Translations under genes and position numbers: made by a program
Assembly: GCA_016706055.1 (NCBI GenBank)
Contig: JADJKL010000001.1
Span: 372,001-436,000 of the forward strand
From: Chitinophagaceae bacterium
GTDB taxonomy: Bacteria > Bacteroidota > Bacteroidia > Chitinophagales > Chitinophagaceae
Direction: 5' to 3'
Length of the DNA stretch: 64,000 nt
Notes under the pieces: generated by a model
The model's input: only the letters and a program-made list of their open reading frames with translations
Databases searched by the model: none
What the model was told of the DNA's origin: nothing
Shown: one piece after another, positions 6,914 through 17,083 of the stretch
Layout of the letters: every line of letters starts with the position of its first letter
Numbering within the stretch: the stretch's first letter is position 1

Positions 6914-9136
6914 CTATTTAGTAACTTTCATTTCTAAGTTTATCGTTGTACCTTCTCCCGGAGTCGACTGAACAGACATTATTCCTCCCGAAGCATTTGC
7001 TCTTTGCTGCATATTTTGTAATCCGTTTCCAGCTCTTGTGTTTTTCTGATCAAATCCAATTCCATCATCTTTAACCTCAAGAAAAATATGTTGCTCGCCA
7101 GTCCTTACACTGATAACTGCATTTTTTGCCTGAGAGTATTTTGCAAGATTATTTACCGCTTCTTTGAATATGAGGTATAAATCTCGTCTTTGTGTCATCA
7201 ACAATAGTGGCTTTTCAGCTTGCTCCGGAAAATCAAATTGGCCATTTATGTTTTTACCATCCAACATATCAGCAGCATATCGCTTCATTCTTACAAAAAG
7301 ATTTTTTAAATCATCGTAGCGAGGATTGATATTCCAAACAATATCTGACAATGACTCACTAATACGTTGAATATCTTCAGATGCTTTCGACAAATATTCT
7401 TCCGACTTTCCAGGCTGGTTTATATTTCTCCTTGCAAGTTCATTTAGTATATTAATATTACTTAGTGAGGCTCCAATATCGTCATGCAAATCCTGACTGA
7501 TATTATTTCTTATGGCCAGAAGGTTTTCTTTCTGTTCTAGCTTCTTTTTAAGATGAAAACGATTAAAATAAGCAAAAGCGAGTAAAAAAGCTAACGCAAA
7601 TCCTCCAATAAAAAGGTTTCGTATAAGCTTTTGATTCTTCAACTGTTTTTCCTTTAGCAGATTTTCTTTTTCTGTAAGTTCTAACCGTTGTGAATTGGTA
7701 GTTGCCAATAATAACTGCTTCTCCAATTGCTCTTGCTGTTGCTTTATTTTAATATCCCGTAGCTCCTGCGCCTGTGATAAGAGGTCTATTTCATTCTGTT
7801 TTTGCAAAGCAATAGCTGCATTTCCTGTAATGATTGCTTTTTGTTTTTCAATTTCGAGCAATCTTATTTTCTGATCATTATTCAGTTTTTCAATTTCGTT
7901 ATCCTTGCGACTTGCTTCATACTGGCTTTCCAATTCTGCTATTTTTTCTTCTTTGTCGCTGCTGATTAGGCTGTCTTTATATAAAATATATTTTTTATAA
8001 TTAAAGTATGCCTCACTAAAGTTCTTCTTTTTATTGTGATAGTTGGATAGATATAAGTAAGCATCCTTTAAATTAGCCTTGTCGTTTAATGAATTTGCTA
8101 GGTTGATGGATTTGTTATAATAATCCAGTGTAATACTGGTATCATAGGCAAGTATATCTGTATAAAATGCGGCGGCTATATACCTGCGGGCCAGCATTCG
8201 CTGATCTGATTTTGATTTTTCCAGCAACTCAATAATCTTCAACTCATATCCAAATGCTTCCTTATTATTCTTTTGAGCATTGGCGATAAGAGAAGAAGTA
8301 ATATAAGAATGGATAATCCTAGCATTATCCCCCGATTGTAGAGAATATTTTATACAGAGATCTTTGTACTTTGTAGCTTCTGCTTCGCTTATACCAAGAT
8401 AATACTGACTAAGATTGCAACAGGTGATTGACATTTTTGCAATATCGTTGGCTTTCTCTCTGTATTTTAAAGATCGTTTGCCATACTCAATTGCTTTTTC
8501 CTTTTGACCCAACTGATAATAGACCGTTGAAAGATTACCCAATGTCATGGCAATGCCTGCATCATTTTTAAGCTCTTCATATACTCCGAGTGACTTATGA
8601 GTAAACAGTGCCTGTCTTTCATACTCTGCTTTCAAACCCCAGGAATAACCAAGATCATTAAAGGCTAAAGCCAGATATTGATTCATGAACTTGCCAAGAC
8701 CCGATGTAATACTTTTATCAATTAATAAAATTGCCTGATCAGGATCATCTTCGTACATTTTAATTTGACCCAATTGTAGCAGTGAGATACAATTAAGTAA
8801 AGTATCATTTGCAAGCATTGCAATCTTACTTAACCTAGTTGCAGTCTGTTCAGCTTTTACTAACTGGTCTTGTTCTATTTGCACTTCTGTAATATGCACA
8901 AGAGCCCATGCTTGTCCCAAATAAAAATTTTTAGTTTTTGCTATGTTCTCAGCTCTTTCGGCATATAATAATGCAGAATCATTTTTTCCTGCATCGAAAA
9001 AAGCAACTGATTTATCTAATAATGAAAAAATAGTTAAAGAATCTAATTTTGAATAAACAGGCTGAGCTAAAACTCCTCCGGGAAATAAACCCAACAATAA
9101 AACTATCAGCGGAAAAAATCGCATACTATTTTGCAT
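6914..9136 (-). CDS. TPR-containing sensor histidine kinase (NarX/HisKA_3 type)
   Basis: 740 residues. Signal peptide MQNSMRFFPLIVLLLGLFPGG; periplasmic tetratricopeptide repeats over about 35-390 (GIAMTLGNLSTVYYQLGQKE is a typical unit); a long Glu/Lys/Gln coiled coil at about 395-510; one membrane helix (LFIGGFALAFLLAFAYF). The HisKA_3 dimerisation helix has the phospho-His in ISQDLHDDIGASLSNINIL. The ATPase domain has EAVNNLAKYSQAKNA, DDGIGFD and GNGLQNMQQRA. The kinase signals to the NarL regulator downstream. The stimulus is unknown; TPRs suggest a protein partner outside the membrane. Confidence 0.93.
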   Translation of the reverse strand: MQNSMRFFPLIVLLLGLFPGGVLAQPVYSKLDSLTIFSLLDKSVAFFDAGKNDSALLYAERAENIAKTKNFYLGQAWALVHITEVQIEQDQLVKAEQTATRLSKIAMLANDTLLNCISLLQLGQIKMYEDDPDQAILLIDKSITSGLGKFMNQYLALAFNDLGYSWGLKAEYERQALFTHKSLGVYEELKNDAGIAMTLGNLSTVYYQLGQKEKAIEYGKRSLKYREKANDIAKMSITCCNLSQYYLGISEAEATKYKDLCIKYSLQSGDNARIIHSYITSSLIANAQKNNKEAFGYELKIIELLEKSKSDQRMLARRYIAAAFYTDILAYDTSITLDYYNKSINLANSLNDKANLKDAYLYLSNYHNKKKNFSEAYFNYKKYILYKDSLISSDKEEKIAELESQYEASRKDNEIEKLNNDQKIRLLEIEKQKAIITGNAAIALQKQNEIDLLSQAQELRDIKIKQQQEQLEKQLLLATTNSQRLELTEKENLLKEKQLKNQKLIRNLFIGGFALAFLLAFAYFNRFHLKKKLEQKENLLAIRNNISQDLHDDIGASLSNINILNELARRNINQPGKSEEYLSKASEDIQRISESLSDIVWNINPRYDDLKNLFVRMKRYAADMLDGKNINGQFDFPEQAEKPLLLMTQRRDLYLIFKEAVNNLAKYSQAKNAVISVRTGEQHIFLEVKDDGIGFDQKNTRAGNGLQNMQQRANASGGIMSVQSTPGEGTTINLEMKVTK

Positions 9137-9413
9137 CTGGAATTAAAAAATACAACTATTCCACTGATAATTATTAACTGTATGTATAATTTATTTGGCA
9201 TAGCCTCCAATCCATAGCAAATGTCTCATTTCTGGAAGTAGATTTAATAGTCATTAGCACTTTGCAAATAGACATCCATAACACATTACAAAATGTACGC
9301 AACTAAAGTACCTAAAGCGTCATCTCAAAAAATACCCTTTATCCCTGATTGATACCATAAAAGAATACAGTAATTTAGAGAAATTCATAGCACTGAACAT
9401 TGAAAAAAGAAAT

Positions 9414-11876
9414 ATGCTATTCCGACTAATAACTTTTTTTTGCCTGTTTGTAATGCCACAGGTAACAATGCATGCCCAAATACGAACCAACAGAGGCGTA
9501 GATTTGGGTGCAGATTCCACCACTGTAACCGGCAATACCTATGCTATCATTATTGGAATAAGCCAGTATAAACTTGTGCCTTCTTTACAATATGCACATA
9601 AAGATGCACAGGCATTTGAAGATTTTCTTTTAAGTGATGCAGGCGGCAGAGTTCCAAAAGCAAATATTGAAACCTTTCTAAACGAAAATGCTAACCGTAA
9701 TAATGTGGCAGATGCGATTTCTATTATTGCCAGAAAAGCGAAGCCCGGAGACAGGGTTTATTTCTTTTTTGCAGGACATGGAGATATGGAAGACCTTACA
9801 CAAATTGAGAATGGCCTCCTACTGTTATACAACTGCCCCAATGGAAATTATTTTGGAATGAAAGATGATGTGCTGGAAATACTTGATTTGAAAAGATACC
9901 TTTCACCACTTTCTCAAAAAGGAACTGAAATGATTTTTATAGTTGATGCCTGCCACTCGGGAAATTTAAAAGGTGGTGTGGAAGGTGTTCAGCAAACAGC
10001 TGCTGCTCTATCAGCTTCATGGGGAAAAGAATATAAAATACTTTCCTGCCAACCCAATCAACTTTCACTTGAAAGCAAAGAATGGGGCGGCGGCCGTGGT
10101 TTATTTTCATTAGAATTAGAAGAAGGAATGAAAGGCTTGGCTGATAAAAATAATGATGGCAAGGTTAGTTTTTCAGAGCTACAACGATATATAACTGATC
10201 AAGTGGCAACATTTAGCGAAGAGAAACAAATTCCAGTAGTTACTGGTGATTTAAGCAAACCTTTTGTAGTGGTTAATCCAGCTATATTAGCACTATTGAA
10301 AAAACAAAAAGCAGAAAACTATCCGTTGCTAGCTGTTGCCAATACTAAAGGAAGTGAAGAAAGATATATCGACTCCCTTGATCCTTCAGATAAAAAAATT
10401 TATTTCTCCTTTAAGCAAAATCTTGAAAGTAAAAAACTGATATGGCCAAAAGATACCAATGCATTATTTGATTATCGGGCTTTTATAAAAAGAAATAAAG
10501 ACAACCCTTTAACACCTTCCATGCGGCGTAATCTTGCGGCTGCTTTGAACGAACGTTTCAATAACATTGTAGCACCTTTATTGAAAGGAGAAACAAGTTA
10601 TTCCTCCAGAGATGAATGCTATTATGCAGCCGCAGAATTGGATAGTTGCCTCTCCTTATTAGGTGAACAACATTATATGTTCCGGAATCTTAAAGCCCGG
10701 AAATTATATATGAATGCCATGTCGCTTACCTGGGCTTTAAGTGAAAATGAATATAATATTAGCTGGAATCCTACTATTATTAAGGCGATAAATTATCTTG
10801 AAGAATCTACCGAACTGGAACCAAATGCAGCTTATACTCTAGGAGCCTTAGGTATTAGCTACAGTTTCATGTTTGAATATGATAAAGCTGACAAAGCGTT
10901 TCAAAAATATCTTGACCTGAGACCGAATGATATTTCTGCTAACTATTCATTGGGCTTGATTTATAATAAGCTGAAACAATATGACAAGGCAGAACCCATA
11001 TTTGAAAAATTAATGAAAGATTATCCGGATAATTTAATTTTTAAGGAACATCTGGCAAACACCTATTCATATAATGGCAAAAACGAAAAAGCTCTTATAG
11101 TAATTAATGAAATGATTGCTACTGAGGATGGAGAAGCAAACGGCTATTTCGACAAGGGTGTATATTTTTCTAGGTTGAGTGAGCCAGATAGTGCTGTATT
11201 CTATTATAAGAGATCTAAAGAAAAGAATATTGCTTATACTGCCATTTGCGACAATAACATAGGCCATGTATTTTTTGTATCCAACCAACTCGACTCTGCC
11301 CGAAAATATTTCAATACTGTATTAGCTTTCGATAGTACTTATCCTCATGCACATTTTAACCTTGGCGTTGTTGCAGAAAAAGAAGGTAATTTAAGTGAAG
11401 CGATGAAGCAGTTTATTCTTACTGCTGATTATGCTACCGCTTCATTGGAAGGTTTTGTTACCAATATGCAGTTATATTATGGCAAAACCTATACTACAAA
11501 AGATGAAAGTACTTTCAATGAATTTAAAAAGAAAGTATACATAGTAAATATGCAATACATCTCTTATGTCTCAATGATGTATGCATATATCCGGGTTCCT
11601 GGTTTAATTGACAGTGTCGAAAATATCGATCCTCTTTTTGATCTTTTATTCAATTACAAACAGGAAGATGCTTGGACATGGTATCATCATGCCTGCTGGA
11701 AGTCTTTGTCGAAAGATAAAACTGCTACACTTAAAAGCCTTGAAAAAGCGATGAAGCTTGGTTTTGGTGATTATTTTATGTTGACAAGCGATAACGATCT
11801 GAGTTTTATCCGAGCAACTCCTGAATTTTCAGCAATGATGAAAAAATACTTTCCCGACAAAATAAAAAAAGAATAA
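9414..11876 (+). CDS. Exported caspase-family (C14) protein with TPR repeats and an EF-hand-like loop
   Basis: 820 residues with signal peptide MLFRLITFFCLFVMPQVTMHA. The caspase domain (about 40-290) carries the His122-containing FFFAGHGDMED and Cys180 in IFIVDACHSGN, the catalytic dyad of caspase/metacaspase peptidases. Residues 244-255 (DKNNDGKVSFSE) fit the 12-residue EF-hand calcium loop. From about 440 to 700 there are TPR units (for example NDISANYSLGLIYNKLKQYD). Exported caspase-TPR proteins are common in Bacteroidota but their substrates are mostly unknown. The gene is divergent from the sensor kinase, 277 bases away, and is followed by a second caspase gene. Confidence 0.88.
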   Translation: MLFRLITFFCLFVMPQVTMHAQIRTNRGVDLGADSTTVTGNTYAIIIGISQYKLVPSLQYAHKDAQAFEDFLLSDAGGRVPKANIETFLNENANRNNVADAISIIARKAKPGDRVYFFFAGHGDMEDLTQIENGLLLLYNCPNGNYFGMKDDVLEILDLKRYLSPLSQKGTEMIFIVDACHSGNLKGGVEGVQQTAAALSASWGKEYKILSCQPNQLSLESKEWGGGRGLFSLELEEGMKGLADKNNDGKVSFSELQRYITDQVATFSEEKQIPVVTGDLSKPFVVVNPAILALLKKQKAENYPLLAVANTKGSEERYIDSLDPSDKKIYFSFKQNLESKKLIWPKDTNALFDYRAFIKRNKDNPLTPSMRRNLAAALNERFNNIVAPLLKGETSYSSRDECYYAAAELDSCLSLLGEQHYMFRNLKARKLYMNAMSLTWALSENEYNISWNPTIIKAINYLEESTELEPNAAYTLGALGISYSFMFEYDKADKAFQKYLDLRPNDISANYSLGLIYNKLKQYDKAEPIFEKLMKDYPDNLIFKEHLANTYSYNGKNEKALIVINEMIATEDGEANGYFDKGVYFSRLSEPDSAVFYYKRSKEKNIAYTAICDNNIGHVFFVSNQLDSARKYFNTVLAFDSTYPHAHFNLGVVAEKEGNLSEAMKQFILTADYATASLEGFVTNMQLYYGKTYTTKDESTFNEFKKKVYIVNMQYISYVSMMYAYIRVPGLIDSVENIDPLFDLLFNYKQEDAWTWYHHACWKSLSKDKTATLKSLEKAMKLGFGDYFMLTSDNDLSFIRATPEFSAMMKKYFPDKIKKE

Positions 11877-11910
11877 CAACCTATTGCTATATTCAATAAA
11901 ATGCATAAAA

Positions 11911-11926
11911 TACCCATGAAAGGGTA
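11911..11926 (+). promoter_or_regulatory. Palindrome TACCCA-N4-aGGGTA upstream of the second caspase gene
   Basis: TACCCATGAAAGGGTA, a 16-bp inverted repeat (TACCC-N6-GGGTA) 62 bases before the ATG at 11988. The same form recurs at 15045-15060. It is a candidate operator; no factor is assigned. Confidence 0.35.
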
Positions 11927-11987
11927 CAATATTTCTCCATTTTAGTTTTTATTTTTATCGTAATCATAGAACTTCAAAACTGTATTA

Positions 11988-14387
11988 ATGAAATATCTAT
12001 TATCATTTTTTGTAGCAACTCTTATCAGTAATCAGTTTCTTTTTGCACAGCCTCCTGCCAAAGAGCCGATTAAAAAAGCACTGGTTATAGGTATTGATAA
12101 ATATAATCCACCTCCAGGTGCTAAAATCTCAACTACATCAGGTAGGCTAGAATGGCCTGAATTAAGTGGCTGTAAAAATGATGCATTGGCAATGAAGGAG
12201 ATCATCATGACAAAATTTGGTTATGTTCAGGCTGACATTGCTGAACTGTATGATGCAAAAGCGACAAGAGCCGCCATCTTAAAGGGAATGGAAGAACTCC
12301 TGAATAATACTCCCGAAAATGGTATCGCATTAATTTATTATGCAGGTCACGGTAGTTATATAACTAATTCATTTTCGAAGGAAGAAGATAAATATGATGA
12401 ATCAATTGTACCATCTGACACATGGAAAGAAGGTGTTGCCGATATAAGAGATAAAGAAATTGCCAGAATGTTCAACCGATTTGTTGACAAGAAAATAAAA
12501 CTAACTGCTATTTTCGATTGTTGTCATAGTGGCTCAATGGCAAGAGGTTTGTATCCCGGAAAATCAAGATATATTGGTGGTAGCAATTATGATGTAAAAG
12601 ACTCCGTGGCTGTAATTCCGCCAGAAACAAGACCTAACTCAAACATATTAATCTTATCTGCTGCACAAGATAATGAGCCTGCAAAAGAGCATCGACTAGA
12701 TTACACACAACCAGCACATGGTGCATTTACTTTAGCATTGATTGAGATATTTAAACAGCAATCTGTAAAAGCTTCTGTAGATAATATCTTTAATGGCATC
12801 AGAGCTATGATTAAAGCCTTTGGCAAAACGCAGGAACCTGTATTGGCTGGAGATCCTGCAAGATTTAGTGAAACATTATTAGGCATTGATAAAGGATTAC
12901 TTTCTGATAGAATATTTTTCCTGTCATAGAAGTACAGGGCAATAAAATATTTTTACAGGCTGGTTACGCAGCAGGTATTAACCCCGAGAATGAACTTACT
13001 GCTCAAAATGATTCTACCATAAAATTAAAAGTTACTAAGGTTACTGGCTTGGGGCGTTGCGAAGCAGAGTTAATAAGTGGAAAGATTTCAGATGTAAAAA
13101 AAGCCGGACCTTATGAAGTAACCAACTGGGTTAGCACTAGAATACCTTTATTAAAAGTCTATGTTCCTGAAGTAACTTTTAGTTATGAAGATGTTGTAAA
13201 ACAGGCTGGAATCAATACACTATTGAAAAAATCAACTGCTGTAAAGTGGTTTAACGATTTTGAAAAAGCTGAACCAGATGTTACCATCAATTTTTCTGCA
13301 GGTAAGGCAATAGCAAATGATTTTATAACAAAAAGCATGAACACTCCATTAAAAGAATTCAATCTGGCTGAAACAGAAAATATTGCAAAAGATAAAAATC
13401 TATTTGTAAATCTAGCAGCTCCAAAAAAATTAGCAGAATCTATAAAAATAAAATTCGCAGAATATAAAACCATACAATTGGTTAATAACCCTGCTGATGC
13501 GCAATACATTTTATATGGCACTACTGATGATAACAATAATATTGCCTATGGATTAGTAAAAGCTGATATTGCTTTAAAAGATAGTCTTGCATCAATGCCA
13601 CTTTATACAAGACCTGTTGCATTGACTGCTAATACTGATGCTGCCTATAAAAATTTAACTGACAGCATATTCGACGTTTCACTTAAATTATCAAAAATCA
13701 GAGGTTGGTTAACATTAATATCGCCGGAAGATGCAACTTTCTTCCCATACAAGTTGGTAATGCGAAATGCAACAACAAAAGCAGAAGTTGACAGCAATGG
13801 CGTTAAATTAGGAGATAAACTTGACCTTAGCATTGAAGCTACGGAAGACTATCTTGATCGGCCCATTGCCAAAAAATATATTTATGTTTTTACAATTGAT
13901 GTAAAAGGAAAAATGCAACTGATCTATCCTTTAGCAGCTGAAGGTAGTAATCAAAATAAATTCCCGTTGAATAATGAAGAAGGAATGCCTCGAAAAAAGC
14001 TTTTATTTTCAACCGACCTGCTACAGCCGCACTACCAGTCGGTACAGATAATTATTTCTTAATAGCATCACAAGAACCTATTCAATCTCCGGGTCAGCTA
14101 TTTAACCAAGCTGGAGTAAGAGGTGCTCCTAAAGGCCAAAAAAATACCTTATCCGCCTTATTAGAAATGGGTAATGAATCAAAAAGCAAGAGGATTGGAT
14201 AATGCAACACCTGCAAATTGGAATCTTTTAAGGTTGGCGGTAAAGTTACACACTAAGACTTCCGCTTGCAGGAAAAATATAATTTTATACTATAAGAACT
14301 ATTGAGGTTGGCAATGCTGGACGCAAGAAGAAAATCAGATATCCTTCTCACTGCACAAGTTTTGCTGTTCTTGGAATTGATTTTTAA
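11988..14387 (+). CDS. Second exported caspase-family protein with C-terminal DUF4384-like domain (frameshifted)
   Basis: The first open part (11988-12929) has signal peptide MKYLLSFFVATLISNQFLFA and a caspase domain with His121 (YYAGHGSY) and Cys179 (AIFDCCHSGS). Coding continues in the -1 frame from the T5 run at 12915-12919 through 13049-14062, where a region like DUF4384 is seen (KLGDKLDLSIEATEDYL, KYIYVFTIDVKGKMQLIYP). It then shifts again near 14024-14032 (ALPVGTDNYFLIASQEPI), near 14181-14191 (RGLDNATPANWNLLRLAV) and between 14235 and 14283, to end YPSHCTSFAVLGIDF with a stop at 14385-14387. That stop is 18 bases before a strong terminator. It is either a decaying gene or, more likely, a sequence with indel errors. 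Confidence 0.75.
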
Positions 14388-14405
14388 ATAACATTCCCTA
14401 AAACA

Positions 14406-14433
14406 AAAGGGCTGCAAAAATTTGCAGCCCTTT
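14406..14433. terminator. Bidirectional terminator between convergent genes
   Basis: AAAGGGCTGCAAA (14406-14418) pairs perfectly with TTTGCAGCCCTTT (14421-14433) with a 2-base gap. A/T tracts on both sides allow use by the caspase gene (plus) and the gene at 14453-14893 (minus). Confidence 0.88.
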
Positions 14434-14452
14434 CCAAATACAAAATAATATA

Positions 14453-14893
14453 TTATGGATTCAACTTCCAAGTGTATTGATATCCTGTATAAGTTGTTCT
14501 AGGTCCCCAGTACATATAACTACCATCATCAAAAACAGCTTTAGCAGTCAAACTGTTAGTACCTGGAATAGCCCATGTCACTTTTTTCTCCCATGGAGCA
14601 ACAGTACCACGGTAATTTCCATTCACATAGATGTCAAGATAATAACCTGTCCAGTTATCAATAACCACATCGCTGTAATCTGGACCGTAAACATCACCAC
14701 GGGACTTTTCTTCCATCGCTGGGCTTCCCTTTACATTCATTGGTTTTTGGAGTCCTTCTACGGCATCATTAGGTGTAGATAATGAACTGGAGTTGATTGT
14801 CTCCTTTTTGTATTTTCCACGAACTTGTGCATTGGCGGAAAAACCAAGGCCAATTACCATTAAGGCGGCAAAGAGGAATAGTTGCTTTTTCAT
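14453..14893 (-). CDS. Exported protein of unknown function
   Basis: 146 residues, signal peptide MKKQLFLFAALMVIGLGFSA then NAQ. The C-terminal 70 residues look like one small beta domain (DNWTGYYLDIYVNGNYRGTV, VTWAIPGTNSLTAKAVFDDG, YTWKLNP), of the kind seen in secreted Bacteroidota proteins. No catalytic motif is visible. It is convergent with the caspase gene and shares its terminator. The 315 bases upstream (14894-15208) contain one palindrome at 15045-15060 and no gene I can support. Confidence 0.75.
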   Translation of the reverse strand: MKKQLFLFAALMVIGLGFSANAQVRGKYKKETINSSSLSTPNDAVEGLQKPMNVKGSPAMEEKSRGDVYGPDYSDVVIDNWTGYYLDIYVNGNYRGTVAPWEKKVTWAIPGTNSLTAKAVFDDGSYMYWGPRTTYTGYQYTWKLNP

Positions 14894-15044
14894 GATTTTT
14901 AGTTTTTAGTTGTTCTATTTTTTTGTTTTGTAATTCAATTATACAATATTTATAAATATGGTTGTTTTATAGTTCAAAATTGGCCTAGAATAGTTTATCC
15001 CTTTTTAAAGTTACTAAATTAGAACAATCAGTCACATTTTAGCC

Positions 15045-15060
15045 TACCCAGAAATGGGTA
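15045..15060. promoter_or_regulatory. Palindrome TACCCA-GAAA-TGGGTA in the 14894-15208 intergenic region
   Basis: A perfect 16-bp inverted repeat apart from its 4-base centre. It matches the 11911-11926 site (TACCC-N6-GGGTA). It lies about 150 bases from both divergent starts (14893 minus, 15209 plus). Confidence 0.35.
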
Positions 15061-15208
15061 TTTTAAAATAATAAAAAGTTTAGTTCTTCATTCTTTTAAA
15101 TCACTTTAAAAAGGAGTTCCCCTCTACTTTCAATAGGAACACTAAGGGTTCCTGAATATCCTGTTACCACAATAAGACCCGAAGAAAATCTTTTAGTACT
15201 TTCAATCT

Positions 15209-16476
15209 ATGAATTCTCACATCCCCTTGGCCGAACGTATCCGCCCCTCCTCCTTAAATGAACTACTAGGTCAGGAACACCTTGTTGGTAAAAACAGCAT
15301 ACTACGGAAAGCTATAGAAAATGGAAAAATCCCATCAATGATTTTCTGGGGACCACCGGGTACAGGTAAAACAACCATTGCAAACATTATCGCCAATTCT
15401 TTAAATGTTCCGTTCTTTCAGTTAAGTGCTATCAGTGCTGGTGTAAAAGATGTAAGAGAAGTAATTGAACAGGCAAAACAAAACCCGGTGCTATATTATT
15501 TATTGATGAGATTCACCGATTTAATAAGGGTCAGCAGGATGCGTTGTTGGGTGCTGTAGAAAAAGGAATTATTACATTAATTGGTGCTACTACGGAAAAC
15601 CCTTCTTTCGAAGTAAACAGTGCCTTGCTTAGTCGTTGTCAGGTGTATGTGTTAAAGTCATTGAATGAAGAACAATTAATTAAGCTGTTGCAAAATGCTA
15701 TTAATAAAGATGAAATACTAAAATCAAAAAAAATAAAGCTAGAAGAAACAGCAGCACTTATAAATATTTCCGGTGGAGATGGAAGAAAAATATTAAACCT
15801 TCTTGATATTGTAACTGATGCTTTTTCTTCAACTGACTCTTTAGTGATTACAGATAAACTGGTAATGGAAGTAGCCCAGAAAAGAATTGCCTTGTATGAT
15901 AAAAGTGGCGAACAGCATTACGATATTATTTCAGCCTTTATAAAATCAGTGAGAGGAAGTGACCCTAACGCAGCTATTTATTGGTTGGCCCGAATGATTG
16001 AAGGCGGTGAAGATGTAAAATTTATTGCAAGACGGCTGGTTATTCTGGCCAGTGAAGATATAGGCAATGCAAATCCAACAGCACTTGTAATGGCCAATAC
16101 TTGTTTTGATGCTGTAAATAAAATAGGTTATCCTGAAGCAAATATTATTCTTTCTCAATGCACGGCTTATCTTGCTTCGTCTCCAAAAAGTAATGCAGCC
16201 GTTGCCGCAATTGGTGCAGCTTTATCCGTCGTGAAAAAATATGGTGACCTTCCGGTTCCGTTGCACATCCGTAACGCACCAACCAAATTGATGAAGAATA
16301 TGGATTATGGAAAGAATTATGAATATTCGCATAGTTATGAAAATAGTTTTTCACCACAGGAGTATTTGCCAGAAGAAATTGCCGGAACAAAATTCTATGA
16401 ACCAGGAAAGAATGCAAGAGAAGACGAACTTAGAAAATTCTTAAAAAATTGTTGGAAGAATAAATACAACTACTAA
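15209..16476 (+). CDS. rarA: Replication-associated recombination protein A (AAA+ ATPase), frameshifted
   Basis: Also known as MgsA; it acts at stalled replication forks with SSB. N-terminal part 15209-15559: PLAERIRPSSLNELLGQEHL and Walker A GPPGTGKTT. Remainder 15544-16476: GATTENPSFEVNSALLSRCQ with the arginine finger, then the clamp-loader-like helical domain and the tetramerisation tail ending LRKFLKNCWKNKYNY. The Walker B box ILFIDEIHRFNKGQQDALLG is readable only after a -1 shift in the A-rich stretch 15475-15486. Restoring one base joins both parts into about 422 residues, the normal length. In a conserved repair gene this is best read as a sequence error. Confidence 0.9.
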
Positions 16477-16489
16477 TCTGTCAAACACA

Positions 16490-16939
16490 ATGCCTGATAT
16501 CAACTGGGTTTTTAAAAAATTTGATGAATTGACTCCTTCCGAGTTATATGCAATTATGCAATTACGAAACGAGGTATTTGTGATAGAACAGAATTGTGTG
16601 TACCAGGATGCAGATGGTAAAGACTCCTTCTCCTTTCATTTAATGGGCTGGAGCGAAAAAAAACTTTCTGCCTATACCCGCATCATTCCTGCGGGCATCA
16701 CATTCACAGAAGCTTCCATTGGTCGGGTTGTGACTTCGCCTTCTGTAAGAAGAACAGGTATTGGAGTTGAATTAATGGAAATATCTATTTCAAAAATAAA
16801 AGAGCTTTTTGGTAACGTCCCTATAAGAATCGGGGCTCAACTTTATCTACAAAAATTTTATACTTCCTTAGGTTTTCAAAAGGATAGCGACACTTATCTT
16901 GAAGACAACATCCCACACATCGAAATGATAAGGCCATAG
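16490..16939 (+). CDS. elaA: ElaA-type GNAT acetyltransferase
   Basis: 149 residues. The N-terminal FDELTPSELYAIMQLRNEVF and VIEQNCVYQDADGKD, and the closing YLEDNIPHIEM, are the hallmarks of the ElaA family. The acetyl-CoA loop is GRVVTSPSVRRTGIGVELME. ElaA proteins are N-acetyltransferases of unknown physiological substrate. It starts 14 bases after rarA and is likely cotranscribed. Confidence 0.88.
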   Translation: MPDINWVFKKFDELTPSELYAIMQLRNEVFVIEQNCVYQDADGKDSFSFHLMGWSEKKLSAYTRIIPAGITFTEASIGRVVTSPSVRRTGIGVELMEISISKIKELFGNVPIRIGAQLYLQKFYTSLGFQKDSDTYLEDNIPHIEMIRP

Positions 16940-17083
16940 GCTTTTTTCGTAAAATCACTAAGTAGTTGAACTTTTTTTGAATTCATTTTTGCAAAAAAAG
17001 AAGTAATCATTCTTTCGATACCCTCATCAACCTCTACTTTAGTAGCGAGAAACCAATATTCGAAAATCTGAAATCCGATACCC

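Noticed and set aside
14253..14471. 72-residue minus-strand open frame
   Set aside because: It overlaps the terminator and the tail of the caspase gene on the other strand; its Cys/Phe-rich composition looks like a shadow.
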